Position numbers and translations under genes: made by a program. Below are positions 8,956 through 16,035 of a DNA stretch of 30,547 nucleotides, in pieces. The notes beneath the pieces were generated by a model. It saw only the letters and a list, made by a program, of their open reading frames with translations. It was not told where the DNA came from and ran no database searches. The first letter of the stretch is position 1; the number at the start of each line of letters is the position of its first letter. Source of the DNA: a virus; the IMG/VR virus record IMGVR_UViG_3300044684_000139, positions 1 through 30,547 of that record; one strand, given 5' to 3'.

Positions 8956-9502
8956 TGCTCGGTTTCAATCCGTTATAGTGACCCGCGAGGCCGGATATGA
9001 TGCTCTGATGATCGTCCGTGCTGTAGTCTGGCCCATTCCAGTCCTGGCCAGCGAACGCGGCGCCGTGATGATCGAGGACATCATTCGCGTGCTGAACCGT
9101 CTCGGCGAGCTGCTTTTCCAGAAATACCTTCTGGTCGAACGGACGATCCGGGACTTGGCCCAACTGTATCACTGCGGTTGCTGGCGTCATCACGCCCGAA
9201 GCAACCAGTTTCGTCGCACCGTCGATGATCTTCGATTTCATATCGGCTTTGCCGAGATCGGGATCGGCGAGCAATCCGGTCAACTCTCGTTCGATCAAAT
9301 CGAAATGACGGAGCGCGGCGACGGTTTGAAGATGCGTCGGCGCTGGCGCGGTTTGCTGTTGCGGCTGCGGCTGCGGCTGCGGCTGCGGCGCGCCCTGCCC
9401 CATGAGCGCATTGGTCGGCATAGCCGGCCGCGGCTGATCATTGCCGCCCTGGGGGTTTGGCGCGGGAGGAGGTCCGCTGAGCGCGGAAAGAGCGCTATTC
9501 AT
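8948..9502 (-). CDS. Small virion/ejection-module protein with PQ repeat (184 aa)
   Basis: The first third is Pro/Gln/Ala-rich and disordered, with a PQPQPQPQ run (about residues 40-48) encoded by a hexanucleotide tandem repeat. The rest is helical (LRHFDLIERELTGLLADPDL, ATKLVASGVMTPATAVIQL, FDQKVFLEKQLAETVQHAND) and ends with SIISGLAGHYNGLKPSNG. It overlaps the upstream gene by ATGA and the downstream gene by 8 nt, so it belongs to the ejection operon. I do not recognise a named family. A chaperone or minor internal virion protein is plausible. Confidence 0.75.
   Translation of the reverse strand: MNSALSALSGPPPAPNPQGGNDQPRPAMPTNALMGQGAPQPQPQPQPQQQTAPAPTHLQTVAALRHFDLIERELTGLLADPDLGKADMKSKIIDGATKLVASGVMTPATAVIQLGQVPDRPFDQKVFLEKQLAETVQHANDVLDHHGAAFAGQDWNGPDYSTDDHQSIISGLAGHYNGLKPSNG
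9361..9388. repeat. Hexanucleotide tandem repeat (GCGGCT)4
   Basis: Four complete GCGGCT units and a partial fifth lie in tandem. On the minus strand they encode alternating Pro and Gln in the linker of the 184-aa protein. A change of unit number would keep the reading frame and only alter linker length. Confidence 0.85.
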
Positions 9503-10206
9503 GGAAGCGGGTAGCCGGCGTCTTGCAGGAAATCTTGCCCCGCGTTTGATAAGCCGAGATAGTTCGACGTTCCGTTGTTATACCCCGCCCCGCCATAAAG
9601 ACCGCCGCTTCCGCCGCCCATGAGGCTATTCAACAGCAATGCATTTCCAGCGCTGCCCAAACCGCCGCTGATCGCGTTCGCACCGCCGAGTATGCCTGAC
9701 GCCTGGGCGTTGCCGATATTCTGTTGCGTCTGTCCCATCATGCCGCCGAACGCCGCCGCATTGCCGCCGAGCGCCGCAGCAGCGCTTCCGCCCATATTGG
9801 CAAAGTTTTGGAGCGCGCCGATATCATTGAACAAATATGTTCCAGCGAGACCATTGTTATAGTCCGAGATCGCTTTCGCGAGCGGGCCGCCAGAGCCACC
9901 AAGCCCTTGCGCTGATAGCGCATTCTGAGCGGCTAGCGTACCCCATTGCGATTGAAACTGAAAGCCAGGAAGGCTCGATATCGCTTGCGCCGACTGCCCT
10001 GGCGTCATCAAAGCCTGGAGCGTAGGAAGAACGTTCTGCCCGGCTTGATAGTATGGTTGAAGGGCCGCCTTCGTCTGGTCGAACATTTGCCCTTGCAAGG
10101 CAAGCGCACTCTGTGCAGCCTTCGCCTGCTTATTCGCGGCCATGTTCGAGCCGACGGCCTGAATGCCAGCGCCGGCGACGGCTCCGATCGCGGCGCCTAT
10201 AGGCAT
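9499..10206 (-). CDS. P22 gp7-like DNA transfer (ejection) protein
   Basis: This 235-aa protein begins MPIGAAIGAVAGAGIQAVGS, a Gly/Ala amphipathic start, then an Ala/Gln-rich helix (ANKQAKAAQSALALQGQMFD), a TKAALQPYYQAGQNVLPTL segment and a Gly/Asn-rich low-complexity C-terminal half. The segments around 'PYYQAGQNVLPTLQALMTPG' and 'PGFQFQ' are typical of small ejection proteins encoded before the larger ones in P22-like phages. It is likely carried in the head and expelled into the cell envelope at infection. It overlaps the GNAT-like gene by 10 nt. Confidence 0.8.
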   Translation of the reverse strand: MPIGAAIGAVAGAGIQAVGSNMAANKQAKAAQSALALQGQMFDQTKAALQPYYQAGQNVLPTLQALMTPGQSAQAISSLPGFQFQSQWGTLAAQNALSAQGLGGSGGPLAKAISDYNNGLAGTYLFNDIGALQNFANMGGSAAAALGGNAAAFGGMMGQTQQNIGNAQASGILGGANAISGGLGSAGNALLLNSLMGGGSGGLYGGAGYNNGTSNYLGLSNAGQDFLQDAGYPLP

Positions 10207-10946
10207 CTGATCACCTTAAAATTGTCGCCGTCGACCTGAATAATCGCGTTGCCGATATTGACGACCAGCGGCTCTTTCGCGACAAGGCCGATCACTCCGT
10301 ACCCGGCAAACCTCGCCCAGCGGTTATAGAGCGCCACGGCCTTGACCGGCTGGCCGCCTTTCAGCATTTCGACGCACGCGCCGACGTGAAGATCATGGCA
10401 CTCCTCATCCTCGTGTTGCGGCTCGAAATGGCCATGACGCAGAAATTCCTCTTCAAGCCGATGATGGAACCAACGGCCAGACTCGATAAGTTCGGGCGTA
10501 CGATTTATCCAAGCGTCGTATCGCAGCGACCAGTACGACATATCGACATGACCATCTTTGGTTGGCCATATCGCCTTACGCTCGAATTGCTTCTCGCCGC
10601 CAGCCGCCGCGGTGAACATCGCCGCCGCTCGATTGCTGGCCGGAACCTTAGTCAGGATCGTCATGCAATCGGTTCTCGTGAACATCCAACGCGCGGCTTG
10701 CATAGCCGCCTTCATCGCGTATCTGCCGCGATGTGTGCTCAAGAAATTTGTATGTACTTCGTAAATTCCCGGCTCGTGCCAGTCATAGAAAATCGCTCCT
10801 CCTTCGCAGGAGAAGAAAACGTTCAATGGATTTTCAATCAGCGTAGAGACATCAAACGTCTCGACACCAGGCAACATGATCGTCTGGAAAACGCTCGGAT
10901 CGTTGAGGATCGGATTGATGTCGGCCGGATCAAATGTTCGCCTTAT
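10197..10946 (-). CDS. GNAT-fold acyltransferase-like phage protein, non-standard start
   Basis: The core reads EPGIYEVHTNFL, then RGRYAMKAAMQAARWMF, TDCMTILTKVPASNRAAAMF and FERKAIWPTKDGHVDMSYWSL. This order of strand, acyl-CoA-binding-like loop (RGRYA) and 'VPASNRAA' is that of a GNAT-like family often found beside podovirus tail genes. The target is unknown. The first ATG is at 10877, but the frame upstream (RRTFDPADINPILNDPSVF) resembles the family's conserved N-terminus as I remember it, and no ATG, GTG or TTG is present there. I therefore place the start at ATA 10946, which overlaps the upstream TAA as ATAA. Without that assumption the protein starts at 10877 and has 226 aa. Confidence 0.75.
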   Translation of the reverse strand: MRRTFDPADINPILNDPSVFQTIMLPGVETFDVSTLIENPLNVFFSCEGGAIFYDWHEPGIYEVHTNFLSTHRGRYAMKAAMQAARWMFTRTDCMTILTKVPASNRAAAMFTAAAGGEKQFERKAIWPTKDGHVDMSYWSLRYDAWINRTPELIESGRWFHHRLEEEFLRHGHFEPQHEDEECHDLHVGACVEMLKGGQPVKAVALYNRWARFAGYGVIGLVAKEPLVVNIGNAIIQVDGDNFKVIRCL

Positions 10947-11638
10947 CTGCGGCGTCTCGCTCCGATGAACCCGAAGCCTTTGAGACCCGATCCTGTGAAC
11001 GATACCATCGTGCTGAGATAGATTGTCGTCGCCTGTCCCAGGCTTTGGCGCATCATTCCGAGTGGAGCCGTCAGAGGCCCCGTCGTCAATGTTTGTGCCC
11101 CGCCCGATAGACTGTTTGCGAATTGGAAATACGCCCCGTTGTTCGGAGGATTTGGGTCTGTCGCCGACGTCGCGCTCAGCCACGCGTTCATCGTCGTGAT
11201 ATTTCCGGAGCCTAGGGCTATGCCTATACTTCCCCATACGTCCCAATCTCCGGGAGAAAGCGCGAGCAAAAGGATGTCGGCAGCGACGCCTGACGACAGC
11301 CCAATTCCATGCGTTGAATCGAGTTGCGACGAAGAGAATTCGCCGATGTTTCCGGATGCCGCGTTATCGTTTGTCGCCGTGGCGGGATATTCTCCAGCGA
11401 CATTTGAGAGATCGGCGCTTGCGATCGCTCTAAAATCAGCAACTCCGGCCTCATTCGCGGGCGTTGCAAAAAATTGGTTCGCTGGATTGTCGGGAAAGTT
11501 TGCGCCGCTCAGAAAGCCATTCTCTCCGCCTGTTCTTTGGAACAGCTGGAAGAGGAACTGCTGCCCGATGTCGGTAAGAGAGCCATCCGAATTCGTTAGC
11601 GCGGCGTTGGGAAACCCAGCCTGAAACCCGTTACTCAT
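10943..11638 (-). CDS. Putative tail/fibre-associated virion protein (231 aa)
   Basis: The N-terminus has DGSLTDIGQQFLFQLFQRTGG, then VADFRAIASADLSNVAGEYP, a linker typical of phage fibre or tail-hub proteins, and a beta-rich C-terminal domain ending in TIYLSTMVSFTGSGLKGFGFIGARRRR. Ser, Thr, Gly and Asn content is high, as in structural proteins. It lies between the gp10-like gene with its small companion and the GNAT-like gene. In P22 order this is about where the tail needle sits, but no coiled-coil needle is evident. The role as a tail accessory or fibre is inferred. Confidence 0.75.
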   Translation of the reverse strand: MSNGFQAGFPNAALTNSDGSLTDIGQQFLFQLFQRTGGENGFLSGANFPDNPANQFFATPANEAGVADFRAIASADLSNVAGEYPATATNDNAASGNIGEFSSSQLDSTHGIGLSSGVAADILLLALSPGDWDVWGSIGIALGSGNITTMNAWLSATSATDPNPPNNGAYFQFANSLSGGAQTLTTGPLTAPLGMMRQSLGQATTIYLSTMVSFTGSGLKGFGFIGARRRR

Positions 11639-11823
11639 TCAGGCGCCCAAATGATCGTCAGCGAGCCAATGACTCGGCCGCCTTTGTCGCGACGCTTTGC
11701 GGCTTCAATCGCGGCTTCTTTCGATACGTACTTATTCCTCGCTGCGCCATCTTCGCGAGGCTTGAGCGAAAGAACCCATTCATCGCCTTCGCGCCAGCCA
11801 TGGCAAATTTGGGGAACGCTCAT
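11635..11823 (-). CDS. Small hypothetical protein (62 aa)
   Basis: A short basic protein: MSVPQICHGWREGDEWVLSL, then KYVSKEAAIEAAKRRDKG and a C-terminal GSLTIIWAPE. The middle 'SKEAAIEAAKR' is a probable helix between two strands, a compact fold seen in small DUF-type proteins. It overlaps both neighbours by ATGA, so it is translated with the tail-hub gene. Function not recognised. Confidence 0.7.
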   Translation of the reverse strand: MSVPQICHGWREGDEWVLSLKPREDGAARNKYVSKEAAIEAAKRRDKGGRVIGSLTIIWAPE

Positions 11824-13373
11824 GCCGCATGCTCTAGCGGCTCAAGATAAGCCCCATTCAGAGCGGACGGACCAGGATAGGCCCATAGCAACTCATAGAC
11901 GCGATCACGCGCCATGCCGAGCCCTCGAAATCGCATCATGCTTCGATAATTGCCGGCGGTGACAAGACCCTTCTGGCGGTAATTGCTCCAGGTCTTGCCG
12001 CCGGTATTGCTATAGCGCATGCAGAGCGCGGGTCCAGCGGGGAGTCCCCATGCCGCGTTTGCGCCTAGAGGCCCGAACGCCTTACTAAACGCATTACTCC
12101 AAGGCGATGCGCCGGCCGTCACTTCTTGAGTGTTCGGCATTTCTCCCGTCTCAAAGTCTGCCACAAATGAGACATGCGTAATCTCGTGCATGTCCTTCAA
12201 TTGATGTGGGAACGTACGACGGAATACGATCGGCTGGCCGTTGTCGGTATAGTATTGAGGGTCGAGGGCGTAAATCTGTCCGGTCGACCAATCCTGGCCG
12301 ACGATGGTCGGCGGGAACCCGCCATCCGCCCCGACCGAGGCATAGAACGCCACCTTCTCGCGGTGAGCGACGCCATTATTGTCGATCCAGGTTCGACGAT
12401 GCCATTGCTTCGTGGCGAGATCGTAGCCCCAGGTCCGATCGGCGGTCGGAAAGTGGAATAGTATGAAGGTATGCCCGGCCTGTTGGAACGTTCCCGCTAT
12501 GCAGTCGTCTATCCGCGGGTAGGCGGACCACTCATATTCGAGGGCGCGGGTTGAGATAGCCTGAACCGCGTAGCCCTTAGTTTGGACCGCAATCGCCTGA
12601 CCCTGCTCATTGCGCGAGAGCCAGAAAAGATCGATATCGGCCCGAACAAGGCTATAGGCTGCCGCGCAGCCGTAAGGAACGAAGATGTTCGGCCATTCCT
12701 GGTACGGAAATGGCGTCGCGCCATTGTTGAACCAGACCTCGGAGCCCCGCGTTTTAAGAAGCCAAGCCTGTCTCAGATTGAAGGAGAGCGTCTGAATTGG
12801 ATCAGGGTTAGAGTCCGCGTTCGCCTGTACCAGGGCGTTGAACGCGACCTGATTGGAAAGCGATAAATACCATTCGTTTGCGCCTGGCGCGGCGAATGCA
12901 AAGAATGTGTCGGCAAAATCGACTCGTCGCGAACCAACAAAGGTTCCGGTATAGTCGTTGATCTGCGTCAGGACATTAGTCCCGAGAGAAATCTGATAGC
13001 CATGAACGCTCCCGTCGACCAGGACCGCGTTTGTCCCATTGTCCGACATTGAGACCGGCGTCGTCAGATTATCCAGTACTTGGCCAATTTGCGTCCAGGT
13101 CCAGTTACGATCGATCGAATAGACGTTCTGCCCCACTGCGGCGTAGAGTTGGCCAGTCGACATCGCGAATACGCCACGGCCTGGGCCGGGATTCGGCGGT
13201 GCAGAAAGTGGACGCTTGCCCTCTCTCGGGATATGCACAACGGGCGTCGTCGGCTCTTGGTCCTGCGGCGTCACCTCCGGGAAGAGGTTTTCGCAGATTT
13301 GGTAATCCGAGATATGCGCGCGAGATTGGTACGCGCCGCCGAGCAGCGGTATGAGATTGTCAGAGCGGAGCAC
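11820..13373 (-). CDS. P22 gp10-like head-completion / tail-hub protein
   Basis: This 517-aa protein has the look of the P22 gp10 (packaged-DNA stabilisation) family. It begins with a LLGGAYQSRAHISDYQICENLFPEV segment. Repeated blade-like elements follow (GVFAMSTGQLYAAVGQNVYSI, VDGSVHGYQISLG, DFADTFFAFAAPGANEWYLS, DLATKQWHRRTW), ending with RYSNTGGKTWSN and RDRVYELLWAYPGPSALNGAYLEPL. In P22 gp10 joins the gp4 ring to the tail and plugs the head after packaging. It follows a gp4-like gene with two small genes between, and its length is similar to gp10 (about 470 aa). Confidence 0.85.
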   Translation of the reverse strand: MLRSDNLIPLLGGAYQSRAHISDYQICENLFPEVTPQDQEPTTPVVHIPREGKRPLSAPPNPGPGRGVFAMSTGQLYAAVGQNVYSIDRNWTWTQIGQVLDNLTTPVSMSDNGTNAVLVDGSVHGYQISLGTNVLTQINDYTGTFVGSRRVDFADTFFAFAAPGANEWYLSLSNQVAFNALVQANADSNPDPIQTLSFNLRQAWLLKTRGSEVWFNNGATPFPYQEWPNIFVPYGCAAAYSLVRADIDLFWLSRNEQGQAIAVQTKGYAVQAISTRALEYEWSAYPRIDDCIAGTFQQAGHTFILFHFPTADRTWGYDLATKQWHRRTWIDNNGVAHREKVAFYASVGADGGFPPTIVGQDWSTGQIYALDPQYYTDNGQPIVFRRTFPHQLKDMHEITHVSFVADFETGEMPNTQEVTAGASPWSNAFSKAFGPLGANAAWGLPAGPALCMRYSNTGGKTWSNYRQKGLVTAGNYRSMMRFRGLGMARDRVYELLWAYPGPSALNGAYLEPLEHAA

Positions 13374-13581
13374 TCAGGCGATCCCATGCCATTTGAATAT
13401 CGCCCGGAAGAGGCGGCCACCAATAGACCGACGATCGCTTTTTTACTGCGATATCTCTGACAGTCTGCAAATCGTGAACCTCGACCGATGGCCTAGTCGG
13501 GGCATCCGGAGGGTTTTGACTAACCCGAAAGGTCGAGTTTTTGACGTCGAACCAAGCGTATAGGGTTCTCGCTCGCCTCAC
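13360..13581 (-). CDS. Small hypothetical protein with GTG start (73 aa)
   Basis: The gene fills the gap between the 156-aa exported protein and the gp10-like gene. A GTG at 13581 starts one base after the upstream stop TAG, and its stop overlaps the next gene by 14 nt, so it is likely translated by coupling. It reads LYAWFDVKNSTFRVSQNPPD, then EVHDLQTVRDIAVKKR and a Trp/Pro motif VYWWPPLPGDI near the C-terminus. An ATG-started version beginning at 13689 would overlap the upstream gene by about 100 nt and is less likely. Family not recognised; a small head-tail protein fits the location. Confidence 0.6.
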   Translation of the reverse strand: MRRARTLYAWFDVKNSTFRVSQNPPDAPTRPSVEVHDLQTVRDIAVKKRSSVYWWPPLPGDIQMAWDRLSAPL

Positions 13582-13582
13582 G

Positions 13583-14053
13583 CTATTTGCAGGCCCAGAC
13601 GCCATTTTTGGCGGAAAAGCAATAAATCTGCGTATGAGTGGCGACGCCGCCGGAAAAGCTGGTTCCGTTGTTGATCGTATCCTGCGCACCCGTCAGACCG
13701 TTATTCGCAATCGATGGGTAGACCGCGAGGGTATTTGCGCCGTTATTGTAGATCGAAATCTCGGTGCCGGCCACGGCCGGCGGAAGAGCGACGCCAGTCG
13801 ACGATGCGACGGTATCAATTTCGATAAGCGTATTGCCTGGGACGAGCTGGAGCGATCCGGCCTGGTTCGACCCAGTAGCCGTGAGGCCGTAAATGTAGCT
13901 GGCGTTCTGGCCGTTGGCGACGCCGTTTAGCCAAGTCGCGTCCGGCACAGTCGGACCATTGCCCGGATTCGGCGCAATGCCAGTCGCGGCGAGCGCCGCA
14001 CTCGAAGCGAGAAACATCGCGCCAAGAGCGAACTTGGCGATGGTCTTGAACAT
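13583..14053 (-). CDS. Small beta-rich protein with signal peptide (156 aa)
   Basis: It begins MFKTIAKFALGAMFLASSAALA, a clear signal peptide with cleavage before ATG. The mature protein is rich in Gly, Asn, Thr and Ala and contains STGVALPPAVAGTEISIYNN, then GANTLAVYPS and a final CFSAKNGVWACK with two cysteines. The 'ALPPAVAG...NNGANTLAVYP' pattern occurs in many small phage structural or decoration-type proteins as I remember them. It lies between the gp4-like and gp10-like genes, so a virion role is likely by position, yet the leader predicts export. Confidence 0.75.
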   Translation of the reverse strand: MFKTIAKFALGAMFLASSAALAATGIAPNPGNGPTVPDATWLNGVANGQNASYIYGLTATGSNQAGSLQLVPGNTLIEIDTVASSTGVALPPAVAGTEISIYNNGANTLAVYPSIANNGLTGAQDTINNGTSFSGGVATHTQIYCFSAKNGVWACK

Positions 14054-14067
14054 AGCTGGGGTCTCCG

Positions 14068-14844
14068 TCAGTACTGCCCGGCGTCGTCCGAGCGATAGTC
14101 ATAGGCGCGCTGCCTTCTCAGGAAAGCAGGCATTCGAAGCGTCGACATGGCCTGATTGGCGAGGCGCAAGGTATTTAGCGCGTTCTTTGCCAGCCTATCG
14201 ATCGTCGGGTCTGGTGGCATTTGATAGGTCGCGCGCAGAACTTGCGCGCCGCAGAAGTTCAGCGCCGCTTCATATTCAGGCGGGAAACTGATTTGCTGTT
14301 GGAGCGACGAAAATCTGGGCAAAACGACTTTGAAGCCGACATGGATTTCATAAATGTTCGGCTGCGGAACTGGCCAAGGAAATAGCTCTCCGATCGGCCA
14401 TTTCGGATCATAGAAGATGCGCCAAGGCAATGTGCCTATCGTCTTCACCGCGATCCGAGAATAGTCCTCGTGCGATTGGATGATCTCAATTGGGACGTCT
14501 ACCGGGAACTGCGCCGGCTCTCCAGTGTTGAGAAACCGCAGGAAGGCATATTCAAGCCGATCGGGGCGCGGATTGATGTTGATCGTCTGGTTAAGCCCGA
14601 CCGCGTAGCTCACCGCACCCGTCGCGACGAAACTATAATCCTGAATGCGATAGCAGAGCCATCTTTTCCTCGCCCATTGAGCGAGCAGCCAATTCAATTG
14701 CGTGAAAGCGCGATTGATGACCGGCTGTTCAGGATTTTCGTCGATGCCGATAATACCGGCATCGACGAGCATATTGACGATCAGTTTTTGAACATTATCG
14801 ATCGGCTCAACTGGTTCCGTCGGAGCCGGACCGATATTGGTCAC
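14068..14844 (-). CDS. P22 gp4-like head-tail adaptor
   Basis: This 258-aa protein has the pattern of P22 gp4-type tail accessory factors: AFTQLNWLLAQWARKRWLCYRI (helix with LN..L..W), then YSFVATGAVSYAVGLNQTI (beta hairpin with S-Y-x-V-G) and RPDRLEYAFLRFLNTG. Later come HEDYSRIAVKTIGTLPWRIFYDP and a C-terminal helix (ALNFCGAQVLRATYQMPPDP). Gp4 binds the portal after packaging and starts tail assembly. The protein is longer than P22 gp4 (166 aa). Gene order, with gp10-like downstream and coat upstream, agrees. Confidence 0.8.
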   Translation of the reverse strand: MTNIGPAPTEPVEPIDNVQKLIVNMLVDAGIIGIDENPEQPVINRAFTQLNWLLAQWARKRWLCYRIQDYSFVATGAVSYAVGLNQTININPRPDRLEYAFLRFLNTGEPAQFPVDVPIEIIQSHEDYSRIAVKTIGTLPWRIFYDPKWPIGELFPWPVPQPNIYEIHVGFKVVLPRFSSLQQQISFPPEYEAALNFCGAQVLRATYQMPPDPTIDRLAKNALNTLRLANQAMSTLRMPAFLRRQRAYDYRSDDAGQY

Positions 14845-15689
14845 GCCGCAGCCTTCTCGACCTCGGCCTTGATCCGATCAAGACCCCAGCGGCCATCGAC
14901 CTTCAAACCACGCTCTTCTGCGGCGCGAAGCCAGACGGCCCTTTCCTGTTCAGGGGAGAGCGGCGTTGGCTCACCATCTTCAACAGCGGTCAGAGCGACT
15001 TCTTCGTCGTCGGATTCAGACTGAACGACGCGCTCCGCAACGACCTTGGAAGCGGCCGCCGCGGCCTTCCATACCTTGAACGCCTGGAACTCTTCCCAAT
15101 CCTTCGCATCGATGTCAGCCGGCTTGCCGGGCGCCGCAGCGCCGCCGATCGCCTGAGCAAATAGCGCCGCCATTTGCGGCATCAGTTCGCGAACCAGCGC
15201 ATGATTTGCAAGTTCAGGGTTTGGCGGCGGCAGGATCACCGTCTTGCCGTGCTCTTGGTCGAGTCGGCGCGGCGGCTTGCCATCCTTGGTCAATGCGGCG
15301 CCGTCCCGATGCGGGCGCCATTCGCCATCTTCTTTCCAATCCCAAACCCATTGACGACCGTAGCGGGCGCGCTCGTCATTGGTCGCCTTGCGAAATACAA
15401 TCCCGAACCGCGACGCTTCGTCCTGATCCCTGACAATCCGCTCTTCTCCGGTGATCCGGTTGAAGATATAGGCCGGATAGACGACATAGCCGGTGCGGTT
15501 GAAGTATTTCGCGACTGACTTGACGCGACTGAGATCGGGAATCGCAAGTTTTGGCGCCAGGCCGGTGTCGGGAATTTCTCCCGCCGTCATTTCGACTTTC
15601 ATGCCCTCGTCGGCGACTTCCTTGTCGAGATAGCCGACGCTGCCCTTGGGCGGCAGATTGAAGGTTGCGAATCCGCTCTCCATGTTCAC
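14841..15689 (-). CDS. Hypothetical structural-module protein (282 aa)
   Basis: No signal peptide. The N-terminal half reads LPPKGSVGYLDKEV, VKSVAKYFNRTGYVVYPAYI and DEASRFGIVFRKATNDERAR. The middle has a charged WDWKEDGEWRPHRDG. The C-terminal third is helical and acidic, ending in RGLKVDGRWGLDRIKAEVEKAAA, which resembles small helix-extended-loop-helix (HeH/LEM-like) tails found in phage proteins. It overlaps both neighbours by ATGA. I do not recognise a specific family. Location suggests a head or head-tail joining helper. Confidence 0.7.
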   Translation of the reverse strand: MNMESGFATFNLPPKGSVGYLDKEVADEGMKVEMTAGEIPDTGLAPKLAIPDLSRVKSVAKYFNRTGYVVYPAYIFNRITGEERIVRDQDEASRFGIVFRKATNDERARYGRQWVWDWKEDGEWRPHRDGAALTKDGKPPRRLDQEHGKTVILPPPNPELANHALVRELMPQMAALFAQAIGGAAAPGKPADIDAKDWEEFQAFKVWKAAAAASKVVAERVVQSESDDEEVALTAVEDGEPTPLSPEQERAVWLRAAEERGLKVDGRWGLDRIKAEVEKAAA

Positions 15690-15973
15690 GCCGCCTTCCC
15701 GTCGTCGCCATTATTTTCGGCGGCGGGCTCTTCGACCTTCGCCTCGACCTTCTCAGCCAAGGCGCGCGCTTCGTCCTCGGCATTGTGAACGAGAACCTTA
15801 ACCGCTCCGGTCACGCGATCGAAGAAATGCTCAAAGCCGGCCACGCTCACGCTCGCCGGCGCGTCGCCGCTCTCTTTGCGAACGATCTGAGACGGATGGA
15901 TTTCAACCCATTTCGGCCAATCGGCGTCTGCCTTGTCGTCAAGCGTTTTTGGCTTATAGTTCTGTGACATCAT
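15686..15973 (-). CDS. Hypothetical protein of the post-coat operon (95 aa)
   Basis: It begins MMSQNYKPKTLDDKADADWP, has a compact middle (VAGFEHFFDRVTGAVKVLVHNAED) and a charged Ala/Glu/Lys tail that is probably disordered. GGAG lies 10 nt before the first ATG, which I chose over the second one. It is the first gene after the terminator behind the coat gene, so it is reached by read-through or by a promoter I cannot identify. Function unknown. Confidence 0.7.
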   Translation of the reverse strand: MMSQNYKPKTLDDKADADWPKWVEIHPSQIVRKESGDAPASVSVAGFEHFFDRVTGAVKVLVHNAEDEARALAEKVEAKVEEPAAENNGDDGKAA

Positions 15974-15987
15974 GGGAGATCGACTCC

Positions 15988-16019
15988 AATAAAATGGCCG
16001 CTGATAGGCTCAGCGGCCA
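15988..16019 (-). terminator. Intrinsic terminator after the coat gene
   Basis: On the minus strand TGGCCGCTGA, a five-base loop, and TCAGCGGCCA form a perfect ten-base-pair stem, followed directly by TTTTATT. It lies 16 nt behind the coat stop and 14 nt before the next gene. This is the clearest terminator in the window. It probably reduces rather than abolishes transcription into the tail genes and would give the coat the highest message level. Confidence 0.85.
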
Positions 16020-16035
16020 CAAGCCTTCGTCAGTC

